A stretch of 64,000 nt of DNA from Haematobia irritans (lineage: Eukaryota > Arthropoda > Insecta > Diptera > Muscidae): the NCBI RefSeq assembly GCF_050003625.1, contig NC_134398.1, positions 83,205,983 to 83,269,982 of the forward strand. Direction: 5' to 3'. Positions 44,667-55,297 of the stretch are shown here, in pieces; position 1 is the first letter of the stretch, and every line of letters starts with the position of its first letter. The notes under the pieces were generated by a model. It searched no databases and had not been told where the DNA came from. It saw nothing but the letters and a program-made list of their open reading frames with translations. A program made the position numbers and the translations under genes.

Positions 44667-45460
44667 GGCTCAACACATTTCGTTGCCTTATTCCCAAATC
44701 TTTTGTGGTACCAACAGAAATCGCAATTATTTCCTCTAGATTGTGATTTTGAACGATAACGGCGAGGAATTCTGCTTCTGTTGCGGTTCATGTCTCTAAA
44801 ACTTCTCTCTAAGGCATCTATTCTTGATGTTATTTCTGTCGAGCTACTGGGATCAATATTACCAATAGTAGATGGCAGAGTCATATCAATTATTTTATCG
44901 GCTTGTTCTGCCAATTTGTTGACATCTTGTTGCTCACTAATGGCCAGAATAGCACGAACGTTTTCGGGAAGTTGGTCGAGGAAGATGGATCGAATTACCT
45001 TTTCTCCGACTTGGCCTTGGCCTAAATTCTGAATAGTGCGTAGAAATTGTGTTGGTTTCTGATCTCCTAGCATTTGACCACTTAAAAGTCGTTTCAATTT
45101 TCTTTCGTCCGATTCGGAAAAGATTGATATGATTCTTGATTTTAAAGTCTCATATTTGTTTTCTGTTTGGGAATTTTCTAGCAAATCACTTACCAGGTCG
45201 AGCGTTTCCGAATCAATATTTGTTACGAGATACCGAAATTTAGTTTCATCGGATGTGATTCGCTGCAAATTAAAAATAGTTTCCACTTGGAAAAACCAAA
45301 TTTTTGGATTTTTTTGCCAAAATGGGGGAAATTTAATGTTTGTTGCTGAGGCAGCTTCAATTTGACGTGGGATCATATTATTTGGTGAAATTCCTTGCGC
45401 TCCTGCAGTTGAATTATTTTGCTCTGTATTGCCAGAATCTCCATCTCTATGTAAAGGCAT
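44645..45460 (-). CDS. gag: Gag polyprotein
   Basis: 271 residues from the ATG at 45,458-45,460, only 35 nt after the 5' LTR. Residues ~45-195 form the capsid-like part (FPPFWQKNPKIWFFQVE at 44-60, Leu/Glu-rich helices). The C-terminus is basic (Arg/Ser, 220-243) and ends in a zinc motif Cys246-Cys249-His252-Cys262-Cys266, within CDFCWYHKRFG and CVEPC. This CHCC arrangement is characteristic of CsRn1-type Gag. Gag assembles the particle that packages the RNA. Its stop follows an A-AAA-AAC heptamer, so a fraction of ribosomes should move to the pol frame. Confidence 0.9.
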   Translation of the reverse strand: MPLHRDGDSGNTEQNNSTAGAQGISPNNMIPRQIEAASATNIKFPPFWQKNPKIWFFQVETIFNLQRITSDETKFRYLVTNIDSETLDLVSDLLENSQTENKYETLKSRIISIFSESDERKLKRLLSGQMLGDQKPTQFLRTIQNLGQGQVGEKVIRSIFLDQLPENVRAILAISEQQDVNKLAEQADKIIDMTLPSTIGNIDPSSSTEITSRIDALERSFRDMNRNRSRIPRRYRSKSQSRGNNCDFCWYHKRFGNKATKCVEPCSYPKN

Positions 45461-45480
45461 CTTTTAACCAACGTTCAGTA

Positions 45481-45492
45481 TCGGGGTCACCA
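45481..45492 (-). other. Primer-binding site, tRNA-Trp type
   Basis: Three bases inside the 5' LTR, the minus strand reads TGGTGACCCCGA, complementary to the CCA end of insect tRNA-Trp (TCGGGGTCA-CCA). The match ends after 12 bases. Confidence 0.8.
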
Positions 45493-45495
45493 ATT

Positions 45496-45709
45496 TGTGG
45501 GTCGCAGGTAAGCAAAGATCACGTGCACAAAGTTTCTTTTTTTAAAAAAGATTTATTTAAAAAAAATGATTGCTAACAAAAATGTACAATTGAAGCTTTT
45601 TGAACAGGAAAAATATAAGGGAAAAAAATATTAATGAAAAAGCAAAGGTAAATTGATTTTTTTAAAAACTTCTATATTTTAGAAGTGTGTAGCCAAGGTT
45701 GTCACCACA
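45496..45709 (-). repeat. 5' LTR
   Basis: Same 214 bp as the 3' LTR; bounded by TG...CA on the minus strand. Drives transcription leftward. Confidence 0.95.
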
Positions 45710-45842
45710 AGAAGTTTTAAGATGCCACAACCCAAGTAATTCGATTGTGAATGATAGTCTTTCGTAGAAGTTTCTACGCAATCCATGGTGGTGGGTACAT
45801 AAGATTCGGCCTGGACGAACTTGCGGCCGTATATACTTGTTT

Positions 45843-46024
45843 TAACTGACTTAGTCTTCTGAGTTTGATTAAAAAGTTAATTTTCATCAATTAATATTTT
45901 AATTAAAATTTTCGATCGTTGACTTTATTAACTTAATGTTTCTTAATGTATCTATTAATTTATTAAATGAAAAAATTTTCAACTTCAATCAACTTTTTAA
46001 TTAGAAATATTTTGGTGATATTTT
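45843..46024. repeat. CAC-5 fragment
   Basis: 'taactgacttagtcttctgagtttgattaaaaagttaatttt' and 'caacttcaatcaactttttaattagaaatattt' as in the 8.7-kb region. Confidence 0.55.
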
Positions 46025-46290
46025 TTCTGCGTAAGGCCAATATAATTCTATTTTAGTTCATAAAATTATTATGTTTTGAGAAAATGTTCTTGACTTCAAT
46101 ATTTTTTGTGCACGTTAGTTAAATGAACGGGGAAAAATTATAAACAAATTAATATTAAAGATTTACTATATTCGTGTCTCCAACAAAATAGTTCAGAATT
46201 TCATAAAGTTTTTAAATTTTTCCAATAATGCCCAAGTCATGAACTTCGTATGGTACTAAAAGTATTTTAGCAATTTTGAACTCCAATTTT

Positions 46291-46439
46291 TATACCCACC
46301 ACCATAGAATGGTGACGGGGTATAATAAGTTTGTCATTCCGTTTGTAACGCATCGAAATATCGATTTCCGACTATATAAAGTATATATATTCTTGATCAG
46401 GGAGAAATTCTAAGACGATATAAGCATGTCCGTCTGTCC

Positions 46440-46471
<32 letters not shown>

Positions 46472-47476
46472 GGCTGTCTGTTGTAATCACGCTACAGCAT
46501 TCAATAATGGAGCTATCGTCCTGAAATTTGGCACAGAATCGTCTTTTGTCTGCGCGCAGGTCAAGTTCGAAGATGGGCTATATCGGGCCATGTTTTGGTA
46601 TAGCCCCCATATAAACCGACCTCCCGATTTGGGGTCTTTCGCTTATAGAAACCGTAGTTTTCATCCAATTTGCGCGAAATTGGAAATCTAGAGATATTTT
46701 GGGACCTTGAAGAGGTGTGCCAAAAATGGTGAGTGTCGGTCCATGGTTTGGTATAGCCCCCCTATATAAACCGACCTCCCGATTTGGGGTCTTTCGCTTA
46801 TAGAAACCGTAGTTTTCATCCAATTTGCGCGAAATTGAAAATCTAGAGATATTTTGGGACCTTGAAGAGGTGTGCCAAAAATGGTGAGTGTCGGTCCATG
46901 TTTTGGTATAGCCCCCATATAAACCGACCTCCCGATTTGGGGTCTTTCGCTTATAGAAACCGTAGTTTTAATCCAATTTGCGCGAAATTGAAAATCTAGA
47001 GGTATTTTGGAACCTTGAAGAGGTGTGCCAAAAATGGTGAGTGTCAGTGCATGTTTTGGTATAGCCCCCATATAGACCGATCTCCCGACTTTACTTCTTG
47101 GGCTTATAGAATCCGTAGTTTTTATCCAATTTGCCTCAATTTCAAATTCTAGAGGTATTTTAGAACCATAAAGAGGTGTGCCAAAAATGGTGAGTAGCGG
47201 TCCATGTTTTGGTATAGTCCCCATATAAACCGATCTCCCGATTTTTCTTTTTGGGCTTATAGAATTCGTAGTTTTTATCCAATTTGCCTGAAATTTAGAA
47301 CTAAATCCAGAATCTGATATAGTCCTCATAGGTGAAATCTTTAAATTTATCATCGGGAAGTGTCCTCAAGTCCTCAAGCCCTCCTGAAATTTCAAAGGAA
47401 TCCCTAATAATTGGTTCATGGTGTTGGGTATTTAAGATTCGGCCCGGCCGAACTTACTGCTGTATATACTTGTTTT
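46291..47476 (-). mobile_element. MS-B element, second copy
   Basis: Starts with the hairpin TATACCCACCACCATAGAATGG... and ends with ATTCGGCCCGGCCGAACTT and TATATACTTGTTTT. Array phrase ccatgttttgg at 46,588, 46,741, 46,896, 47,049 and 47,202 (153, 155, 153, 153 bp). A (TCTG)n run lies at 46,432-46,487. Open frame 46,688-47,353 is a repeat by-product. Confidence 0.8.
46432..46487. repeat. (TCTG)n microsatellite
   Basis: About 12 near-perfect TCTG/TCCG units, grown from the short CCGTCCGTCTG stretch common to all MS elements. Confidence 0.9.
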
Positions 47477-47645
47477 CTTTAAATTTGGAAATATTCTTGA
47501 ACAAGTGAAAAAAATTAATTCTAATAAATGTTCTTGAATTTGTCGAAAAATATTTACTTATATTTGTGATATCGGCTTGATGTCAGCGTTTGTAAAACAG
47601 TTTAAGTAAAATTTTCTGAAAATAATATAAATTTTCTAGAATTAC

Positions 47646-48590
47646 ACTCAAAAAAATCTAAATCTAGGACCAATATAAATAAAATTGGGATACAGATCTC
47701 ATTTATCAAATTTGCATTCTATTTTCGCGTTTTATTAATAAAGGTACTCGCGTACAAACCAATGCCTCAAAATAAGTCTTAGCCTATATTTTAAGCGTTT
47801 TTATCTTAAATCTAAAGTTTCGAAGTTAATTTAAGGACAATTTCTTTAAATCAAAAATGTGTTTCTTTACTTTAAAGAAAATTAGCCTTAGTTCAAAGAC
47901 ATGCGACTTTAACGGAGGAACGCGAATTTATAAAATGTTTGTCCTAAATTTAATAAAAAAAATTTGTTGAACCAAATATTATAAGCTTTATTTTAATTAA
48001 AATTTCATTATTTTAAATAAATTTGTCCTTATTATTTTGTAAATTTTGCATCCTAAAATTTAAGTTGCAACCAAAATTTTGCTAGGTTCACTATTGTTTG
48101 AGTGCAGTCTTTATAAATTTGAAATTTGGATACAAACCCCATTTATCGAATTATCGCTCTGTTATTGCGATATATAAATTTCAATCTAAAAAACAAAAAT
48201 TCAAGACAACTTTAAACCAAAGATGCAAAAAATTCAATTTAATTAAATCAAAATGTCTTTATTTTAAAGAAATTTGTGTAAACTGCGTAGCCTAAAATAA
48301 TAATATTTCATTAGGTTAGCATTTTTGCTATTAAAATCACCCTTTTTATTGACCAAGTTAGTTGCTCGTAATACAATTCGTATAAATATCCACTAATTAT
48401 TTTAATCAATTAATTTCATTGCAGATTGTATTAACGATATAATTTTTGACTGCGATACACGCAGTCAAAACACTAGGCCTAAGATGATAAACAAACGAAA
48501 ATAATCTCTGGACAACACTCCAACTCAACTGCCAACAGCCCCTTTAACTAATTTTGACGGAATTGCGAGTATTTCACATGCACTCAAAAC
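47646..48590. repeat. CAC-4-like remnant and AT-rich DNA
   Basis: CACTCAAAAAAATCTAAATC at 47,647 starts a stretch with 'gcctaaatttaagcgtttttatc' and 'cgaatttataaa' phrases as at 59.4-60.2 kb; parts occur twice (47,680-47,960 and 48,110-48,300). CACGCAGTC hairpin-like GACTGCGATACACGCAGTC at 48,450-48,468. No gene. Confidence 0.45.
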
Positions 48591-49054
48591 AAGTGAACTC
48601 TCTACTTCACGAATGCCAATTAAACTTTATTTTAGTTCATGGAACTATTTTGTTTTGAGAAAGTTTCCTTTTAAAAAACGGGAATAATTATGCACAAATT
48701 AAGCAAAAAGATTTACTAAATTCATATTTCTCACAAAATAGTTCATTATTTCTTTGAATTTGTAAATTTTATCAAATGCGTCCATCATGAACTTCGTATG
48801 TCGCTAAAGACATTCTTGCATTTTTGAACTCCAATTTTTTCCTTCAAACTACGAAATTTTCTTCAACAAGTGAAAAAAATTGATTACGTCTAATAAATTT
48901 TCTTGAATTTGTAGAAAAATATTTACTTATTTTTGTGATATCGGCGTGATGTCAGCGTTTGTAATACTGTATAGTTAAAATTTTCTAAAAATATACAAAA
49001 TTTGTTAAACTCAACCAAAAGTTTTTTCCTGGTGGGTTCACTTTTTTTGCAATG
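48591..49054 (-). mobile_element. CAC-2 element, abutting CAC-3
   Basis: CACTCAAAACAAGTGAACTC to GGTGGGTTCACTTTTTTTG. Its right end touches the TA used by the CAC-3 copy at 49,057, so CAC-3 inserted at its edge. Confidence 0.7.
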
Positions 49055-49056
49055 TA

Positions 49057-51009
49057 CACCCAGAAAAAAGTGCCTTCGAAACTAAAGGAAAAAATTTTCA
49101 TCAATATAGTTTATCCATTTTATTTCCATTAAGGTAAATTTTTGTGAAAAATAATAAAATTTACTCGTTTCAGTAAAAAAATCCTAAACTTTAAGCAGTT
49201 AGGAATAGTTCATCAACTAGAATAAGGCATGGAATTTTACTCATACTATTTTCTTCGCTGGGTATAAGAATTTACTACTGAAAAAGAAAATTTTATTCAC
49301 CGATAACAAAGCATTCGTAAAAATAAACAAAAACCGAACTAAAACCAAGTTTCCTCAAAATTAGTAAAATTTCTTATAAAATGATAATTGCGACTTCCTT
49401 TATAATAGAAAGTTTTTCATACATACGAACAACACTTGGCATAGAAAAATATTTTAGTTCATTCGTACTAAGAAGTATGCAATCCTTTCAAAACTTAAGG
49501 AAACACACTTGTTAGAATATAGGAAATTTTCCTAAATTTCTATTGTCTACCTGTAATCGATACCTGTCATCGTAATCGATGTGTTTGCGCGTGGGTGTAA
49601 TCGATATATTTACGCGTCGCTTGTTTTTTTAGTTGGAATCGCGTTGTTTTGGTATACGGAGAGATTGTTAAAAAATAATATGGTACAATAATATAATAAA
49701 TAACAAATAAAATATATAAAATATTTGTTATTTTAAATTAGTGAGAAAAATTTTCGTTTTTTTAAATAAATCTATCAATGTTCGTGATAGTGTATAAAGA
49801 AAGAAAACACCAGCAGAATAACAACCCTTTCATTTGTCTTCATTTTGAAATCCTCAATTATCAGGTAATATTCAGTGACGCTAACCTTTTGCAACAAAAA
49901 TGTTTTATGATTTTTTATATTTGTAGGTATTGAAATTGTAAAAGGACACTCAAAAAAAAGTGAACTCTATATTTCACTAAAGCCAATTTAACTTTCGTTT
50001 AGTTCATGGAATTATTATGTTTGGAGAAAGTTTCCTCTACTCTAATATTTTTTTGTGTACGTTAGTTAAATTAACTAAAACCGAGGAAAAAAATATACAC
50101 AAATGAAGGATAAAGATTAACTAAATTCGTGTCTTCTACAAAATAGTTCAATATTTCTTTAAATTTGTAAATTTTACTACAAATGCGTTCATCATGAACT
50201 TCGTATGTCACTAAAGACATTCTTGCAATTTTGAACTCCAATTTTTTCCTTCAAACTACAAAAATTTCTTTAACAAGTGAAAAAACTTAATTATGTCTAA
50301 TAAATTTTCTTGAATTTGTTGAAAAATATTTACTTATTTTTATAACATCGGCGTGATGCCAGCGTTTGTTATACTGTTTAGTTAAAATTTTCTAAAAATA
50401 TTCAAAATTTTCTAAAATTAACCGAAATTTTTCTTCCTGGTGGGTTCACTGTTTTTTCAGTGGAGGACAAAATCGTTAGGCAGCAACTTATTAAAAGTGA
50501 AAAGTACAAGAAGAAGAAAAATTGCGTTTTACAGTTGATAATACCACACGGAAATTGGAAATAGTGGAATAATAAACTAATATTTCAAAGAGATTCGATG
50601 CTGTTGATTCTTAATAAATATATTCAATATATTAATAAAACATGTCTTTTATTGAAGATAAAATTGCTTATAGAAATAAATAAAATTGTATTTAAAAACG
50701 AAGGTAAGCAGTTCTAATTATGAAGTAAAAGTTTTACCACAAATGTGTAAGATTTGTCGAAATGAATGAAAAAATTTCAATAAAATCATTCCATATGTGA
50801 ATTCAAATTAGTTAAATTTTTTCATTCTGTAGTATAGTGGTATATAAATATAGGAAAATGTTAACTAATATATGGAATGCATTCTACCTAATTTCTACGA
50901 AAATCATATCGTTCAAACAAATAAAAATGTCTTTGGCGCTATACAAAGTTCAACTTTCTTCACAATGAGTTCATTTTAACTTAAAGAAGGGGTCACTTTT
51001 TTCTGGGTG
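49057..51009 (+). mobile_element. CAC-3 element with a nested CAC-2
   Basis: Ends as in the 33-kb copy, TA on both sides (49,055-49,056; 51,010-51,011). The ATCGAT cluster (~49,557-49,609), the 62-nt intron (49,865-49,926) and the GAAG|GTAAGC donor (~50,703) are preserved. Interrupted by CAC-2 at 49,947-50,462. Sequence agreement with 33,020-34,461 is very high by eye, so copying is recent. Confidence 0.85.
49947..50462 (-). mobile_element. CAC-2 element inside CAC-3, GA target duplication
   Basis: CACTCAAAAAAAAGTGAACTC to GTTCACTGTTTTTTCAGTG. The host reads aaaggaggac in both other CAC-3 copies; here GA is present on both sides (49,945-49,946; 50,463-50,464). Confidence 0.88.
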
Positions 51010-51011
51010 TA

Positions 51012-51374
51012 TTTAATAAGTTATAGTATTAAATTATTTATGGCTTTTATTGCAGTTATTTCAGCTAATGTAGTTTGCTATTTCAGCAGCGATGTTTGTA
51101 AACACGTTTGCTAATTCAGCAGTATTTGTTTGCTATTTCAACAGAAAAAAATGTTTGCCGTTTGAACTAAAGTAGGTTTGCTGAAACAATCCCTTTTTCA
51201 ACAAAAAAACACTCCTGTTCTAGCAATCTTTTTTGCTGTTATGAATAAGAGAATTTTGTTGAGTATAGCCGAGAAAAGGTAATACTACATGGAAATTTTG
51301 TTTAATTTTCTAAAATATTTTATTAGATATGTATTAATAGAATAATATTTCAAGGCTAGTAGATGCTGGAATGC
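51012..51374. repeat. Degenerate TTTGCTATTTCAGCAG repeats
   Basis: The phrase TTTGCTATTTCAGCAG and relatives recur about six times between 51,060 and 51,240 in both orientations (e.g. GTTTGCTAATTCAGCAG, TTTGCTATTTCAACAG, GTTTGCTGAAACAATCC). No gene. Confidence 0.55.
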
Positions 51375-51907
51375 AGTTCTCATTATACCATGCACCATAG
51401 GATGGGGGTATACTAACTTTGTCATTCCGTGTGTAACACATCGAAATATTGTTCTCAGACCTCATAGACGGACGGTCCTGATGTCCGTCCGTCTGTGGAA
51501 ATCACGCTAACTTTGGAACGAAACAAGCAGTAGACTTGAAACTTGGTATAAGTAGTTTTTTATTGATGGAATTTTTATTGGATGGAATTGCAAATGGGCC
51601 CTATCGGACTACTGTTAGGTAATATACACATTCTAACATCCGTGTAAAAATTGGTCCATATCGGTCCATAATTATATTTTAGTTAATTTAACTAACGTAC
51701 CCAAAAAAGTATTAGATTAAAGGAAACTTTCTCCAAACATTATAATTCCATGAACTCAAATAAAGCTAAATTGGCTTTACTGAAATATAGGGTTCACTTT
51801 TTTTGAGTGTAGGTTCCATATGGACTAACAGTCATACAGTCTTTAATAGAACTTTCTACGCAATCCATGGTGGAGTGTACATAAGATTCGACCTGGCGGA
51901 ACTTATG
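51375..51907 (-). repeat. MS-C fragment holding a CAC-2 end
   Basis: Left hairpin end near 51,398 ('ccataggatgggggtatactaactttgtcattcc'), right end ATTCGACCTGGCGGAACTT at 51,884-51,904. A CAC-2 right end lies at ~51,680-51,812. Confidence 0.6.
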
Positions 51908-52103
51908 AAAAAATTTCAATAAAATCATTCCAGACATCAATCCAATTCACATAAATGTTTTCTATATTCTATAGGAATGGAGGAAAATGTTAACTAATAT
52001 TTATAATGCATTCTTCCAAATTTCTACGAAAATCGCATCGTTCAAACAAATAAAAATGTGTTTGACGCTATATGAATTTCAACTTTCTTGAAAATTAGTT
52101 CAT
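51908..52103 (+). repeat. CAC-3 right-end remnant
   Basis: 'aaaaatttcaataaaatcattcc... gaaaatcgcatcgttcaaacaaataaaaatg... caactttcttg' as at 34,200-34,430, terminal repeat lost. Confidence 0.65.
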
Positions 52104-53694
52104 TATACCCTGCGCCACACTGTGGAACAGGGTATTATAGGTTAGTGCATATGTTTGCAACACCCAGAAGGAGACGAGATAGACATATGGTGTCTTTGGC
52201 AATATTGCTTAGGATCGGTCCCTGAGTCGATATAGCGATGTCCGTCTGTCCGTAAACAGATTTTTGTAATCAAAGTCTAGGTCACAAATTTAGTCCAATC
52301 GACTTCAAATTCGGCACAAGTATGTATTTTGGGTCGGAATAGAACCCTATTGATTTTGGAAGAAATCGGTTCAGTTTTAGATATAGCTCCCATATATATC
52401 TTTCGCCCGATATCTACTAATATGGCCCCAGAAGCCAGAGTTTCAGCCTGCTTTACTTTAAATTTAGCACAAAGAGTACAATTGATAGCTTCGTAAAGTG
52501 TGCCGAATTTGGTTGAAATCGGTTCAGATTTAGATATAGCTCCCATATATATATTTCGCCCGATATGGACTTATATGGCCCCAGAAGCCAGAGTTTTACC
52601 CTAATTTGCTTCAAATTTTGCACAAGAAAAACAATTAGTACTATAGTCAAGTGTGCCAAATTTTATTGAAATCGGTTCAGATTTAGATATAGCTCCCATA
52701 TATATCTTTCGCCCGATATGGACTAATACGGTCCCAGAAGCCAGAGTTTTACCCCAATTTGGTTGAAATTTTGCACTAGGAATAGTATAGTCAAGTGTGC
52801 CAAATTTTATTGAAATCGGTTCAGATTTAGATATAGGTCCCATATATATCTTTCGCCCGATATGGACTAATACGGTCCCAGAAGCCAGAGTTTTACCCCA
52901 ATTTGGTTGAAATTTTGCACTAGGAATAGTATAGTCAAGTGTGCCAAATTTTATTGAAATCGGTTCATATTTAGATATAGCTCCCATATATATCGTTCGC
53001 CCGATTTACACTCATATGACCACAGTGGCCAATCTTTTACTCCGATTTAATGGAAATTTTGCACAGGAAGTGGAATTAGCATTATAGCTATGCGTGCCGA
53101 TTTGGTTAAAATCGGTTCAGATTTAGATATAGCTCCCATATATAGCTTTCGCCCGATTTACACTCATATAACCACAGAGGACAATTTTTTGCTCCGATTT
53201 AGTTGAAATTTTGCACAAGGAGTAGAATTAGCATTGTAGGTATGCCACACTGTGGCTCATTATTTTACTAATATTGTGTTCCACCCTAGTGCATTAGCCG
53301 ACTTAAATTTTGAGTCTATAGATTTTGTAGAAGTCTATCAAATTCTGTCCAGAATGTATGTATTTGGGACAAACCTTTATATATAGCTACCAACACATTT
53401 GACGGATGTGATAAAATGTATCGAAAATTTAGATCCACAAAGTAGGGCAGGGTATAATAACAGGTTGGCTGATAAGTCCGCGGTCTGACACATAGATGGC
53501 ATCGCTAGTATTAAATGCATATTATTTTTATGTAGTACCAACCTTCAAATGATTCGTGTCAAAATTTGACGTCTGTAAGTCAATTATTTTGTGAGATAGA
53601 GCGTCTTTTGTGAAGCAACTTTTGTTATTGTGAAAAAAATGGAAAAAAAAAGGAATTTCGTGTTTTGAAAAAATACTGTTTTCTGTAGGGAAAA

Positions 53695-55216
53695 AATACG
53701 GTGGAAGCAAAAACTTGGCTTGATAATGAGTTTCCGGACTCTGCCCCAGGGAAATCAACAATAATTGATTGGTATGCAAAATTCAAGCGTGGTGAAATGA
53801 GCACGGATGACGGTGAACGCAGTGGACGTCCGAAAGAGGTGGTTACCGACGAAAACATCAAAAAATCCACAAAATGATTTTGAATGACCGTAAAATGAAG
53901 TTGATCGAGATAGCAGAGGCCATAAAGATATCAAAGGAACGTGATATCTTTATCACGTTCCTTGGATATGCGGAAGCTCTGTGCAAAATGAGTGCCGCGC
54001 GAGCTCACATTTGACCAAAAACAACAACATGTTGATGATTCTGAGCGGTGTTTGCAGCTGTTAACTCGTAATACACCCGAGTTTTTCCGTCGATATGTGA
54101 CAATGGATAAAACCATGGCTGAATAAGGAGGTTGAATCGCGATAACAAAAACAACAAATTTCAATATGTTGTTTACAATTTTAAGAAGTCAAAATCAGCT
54201 GAAAAAAGAATCGTATGTCATTGGTGAAAATGGCAATTATTTATTCTTTCAATTGTCCTGAAAAAATAATTCAAATCCAGAGAAAAATAAAGGTTCAAAT
54301 TTAATTGCGTCACCTATGAGTTATTGTGAAGTGGATAATTCATCCAAGGAACGCCGATATGAGACCAAAGTTAAGAATGGAAGTCAGTCAAATGGATCTT
54401 CGCCATCTATTAACAAAAACAGTTTATGATGCAGTTTAAAAACTGATGTGCGTTGTATTTTGGGTCTGGAATATGTTATCAAGACACTCAAGTCATCTTT
54501 GAACAATTCTCCAGCTATGAATGCGCGAGTTTGTTTGAGATGCATTTGCTATGCAGTGTCATTTGGAGAGCTGCAATCACCATAAACATATGATTTTGAC
54601 ATCATAAAATTCGATCGAAATAAAAAAATTGTAATCATATGGTCCCATGATTTAACCTTCTTGTTCAGCCATGGATAAAACATGGCTCCATCACTACACT
54701 CCTGAGTCCAATCGACAATCGGCTGAGTGGACCGCGACCGGTGAACCGTTTCCGAAGCAAGACTCAAAAGTCCGCTGGCAAAGTAAAGGCCTCTGTTCTT
54801 TGGGATTCGCATGGAATAATTTTTATCGATTATCTTGAGAAGGGAAAAACCATCAACAATGACTATTATATGGCGTTATTGGAGTGTTCGAAATCGCGGC
54901 AAAACGGTCCCATATGAAGAAGAAAAAAGTGTTGTTCCACCAAGACAACGTACCGTGCCACAAGTCATTGAGAACGATGCCAAAAATTCATGAATTGGGC
55001 TTCGAATTGCTTCCCCACCCACCGTATTCTCCAGATATGGCCCCCAGCGACTTTTTCTTGTTCTCAGACCTCAAAAGGATGCTCGCAGGGAAAAAATTTG
55101 GCTGCAATGAAGAGGTGATCGCCGAAACCAAAATGGTATCAAAAAATTGGATGGTCGTTATAATCGTTGTATCGCTCTTGAAGGGAACTATGTTGAATAA
55201 TAAAAACGAATTTTGA
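53695..55216 (+). pseudogene. Mariner transposase, inactivated
   Basis: Fragments of a cut-and-paste transposase of the D,D34D type lie in several frames. The N-terminal helix-turn-helix region is readable at 53,695-53,930. A fold-back rearrangement at 53,926-53,966 replaces ~20 nt. The codon of the first catalytic Asp is inside the duplicated target of the 560-bp insertion. The second Asp is seen in HQDNVPCHKS (~54,950) and the third in PYSPDMAPSDFFLF (~55,030). Frameshifts and stops elsewhere (54,884-55,216 is the longest intact piece, 110 residues). Confidence 0.88.
54114..54673 (+). mobile_element. 560-bp element in mariner, 8-bp target duplication
   Basis: Ends CATGGCTGAATAAGGAGG and, inverted, CATGGCTGAACAAGAAGG; the inverted repeat is about 25 bp with 3 mismatches. 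GATAAAAC flanks both sides (54,106-54,113; 54,674-54,681). Eight-base duplications occur with hAT and P elements; a terminal CATG recalls P-type ends, which is only a hint. No transposase. Confidence 0.82.
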
Positions 55217-55297
55217 TAAATAAATGTGTTTTTCTTTGTTAGACCGGGGACTTATCAGTCGGCCCCGTCCGACTTTAGACTTTCCTTACTTGTTTTA

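Larger units (their letters stand above)
41355..45709 (-). mobile_element. Intact CsRn1-type Ty3/gypsy LTR retrotransposon
   Basis: 4,355 bp: LTR, primer site, gag, pol, polypurine tract, LTR. AGAAG flanks both sides (41,350-41,354; 45,710-45,714). The two 214-bp LTRs read as identical, and gag and pol have no internal stops, so insertion is recent and the copy may be competent. Three features point to the CsRn1 group of Ty3/gypsy elements: a tRNA-Trp-type primer site, a CHCC rather than CCHC Gag zinc motif, and no env. Confidence 0.93.
39801..45842 (-). mobile_element. MS-C element split by the LTR retrotransposon
   Basis: Starts with the hairpin TTATACCCACCACCATAGG...GGGGGGTATA and ends (minus start) with ATTCGGCCTGGACGAACTT and TATACTTGTTT at 45,806-45,842. 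The array phrase aattatatata recurs at 40,203, 40,356, 40,509, 40,661, 40,814 and 40,967 (153, 153, 152, 153, 153 bp). The LTR element interrupts it at 41,354/45,710. Confidence 0.8.
46025..47645 (-). mobile_element. CAC-2 element interrupted by MS-B
   Basis: CAC-2 pieces at 46,025-46,290 and 47,477-47,645 read continuously ('ctatttta gttcataaaattattatg... gaactccaattttta' then 'aaatattcttgaacaagtgaaaaaa... gatatcggcttgatgtcagcgtttgta'). The MS-B copy sits between. Outer ends degraded. Confidence 0.65.
53460..55258 (+). mobile_element. Irritans-type (Himar1-like) mariner, broken
   Basis: The left inverted repeat ACAGGTTGGCTGATAAGTCC follows a TA. At the right end AGACCGGGGACTTATCAG is present but the last ~10 bases and the second TA are gone, fused directly to the MS-A hairpin. 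Without the 560-bp insertion the copy is ~1.23 kb, near family length. Confidence 0.9.
52104..55297 (-). mobile_element. MS-A element interrupted by a mariner
   Basis: Left hairpin TATACCCTGCGCCACACTGTGG, array phrase gaaatcgg at 52,362, 52,515, 52,668, 52,812, 52,956 and ~53,108 (153, 153, 144, 144, 152 bp), and the end hairpin GTCGGCCCCGTCCGAC at 55,258-55,273 with tail ACTTGTTTT. Split at GGTATAATA|...|TCGGCCCC by the mariner. Confidence 0.8.

Noticed and set aside
41580..45460. Endogenous retrovirus with envelope
   Set aside because: Pol ends directly at the polypurine tract; there is no env frame.
46688..47353. 221-residue open frame
   Set aside because: Array of MS-B units; no domain.
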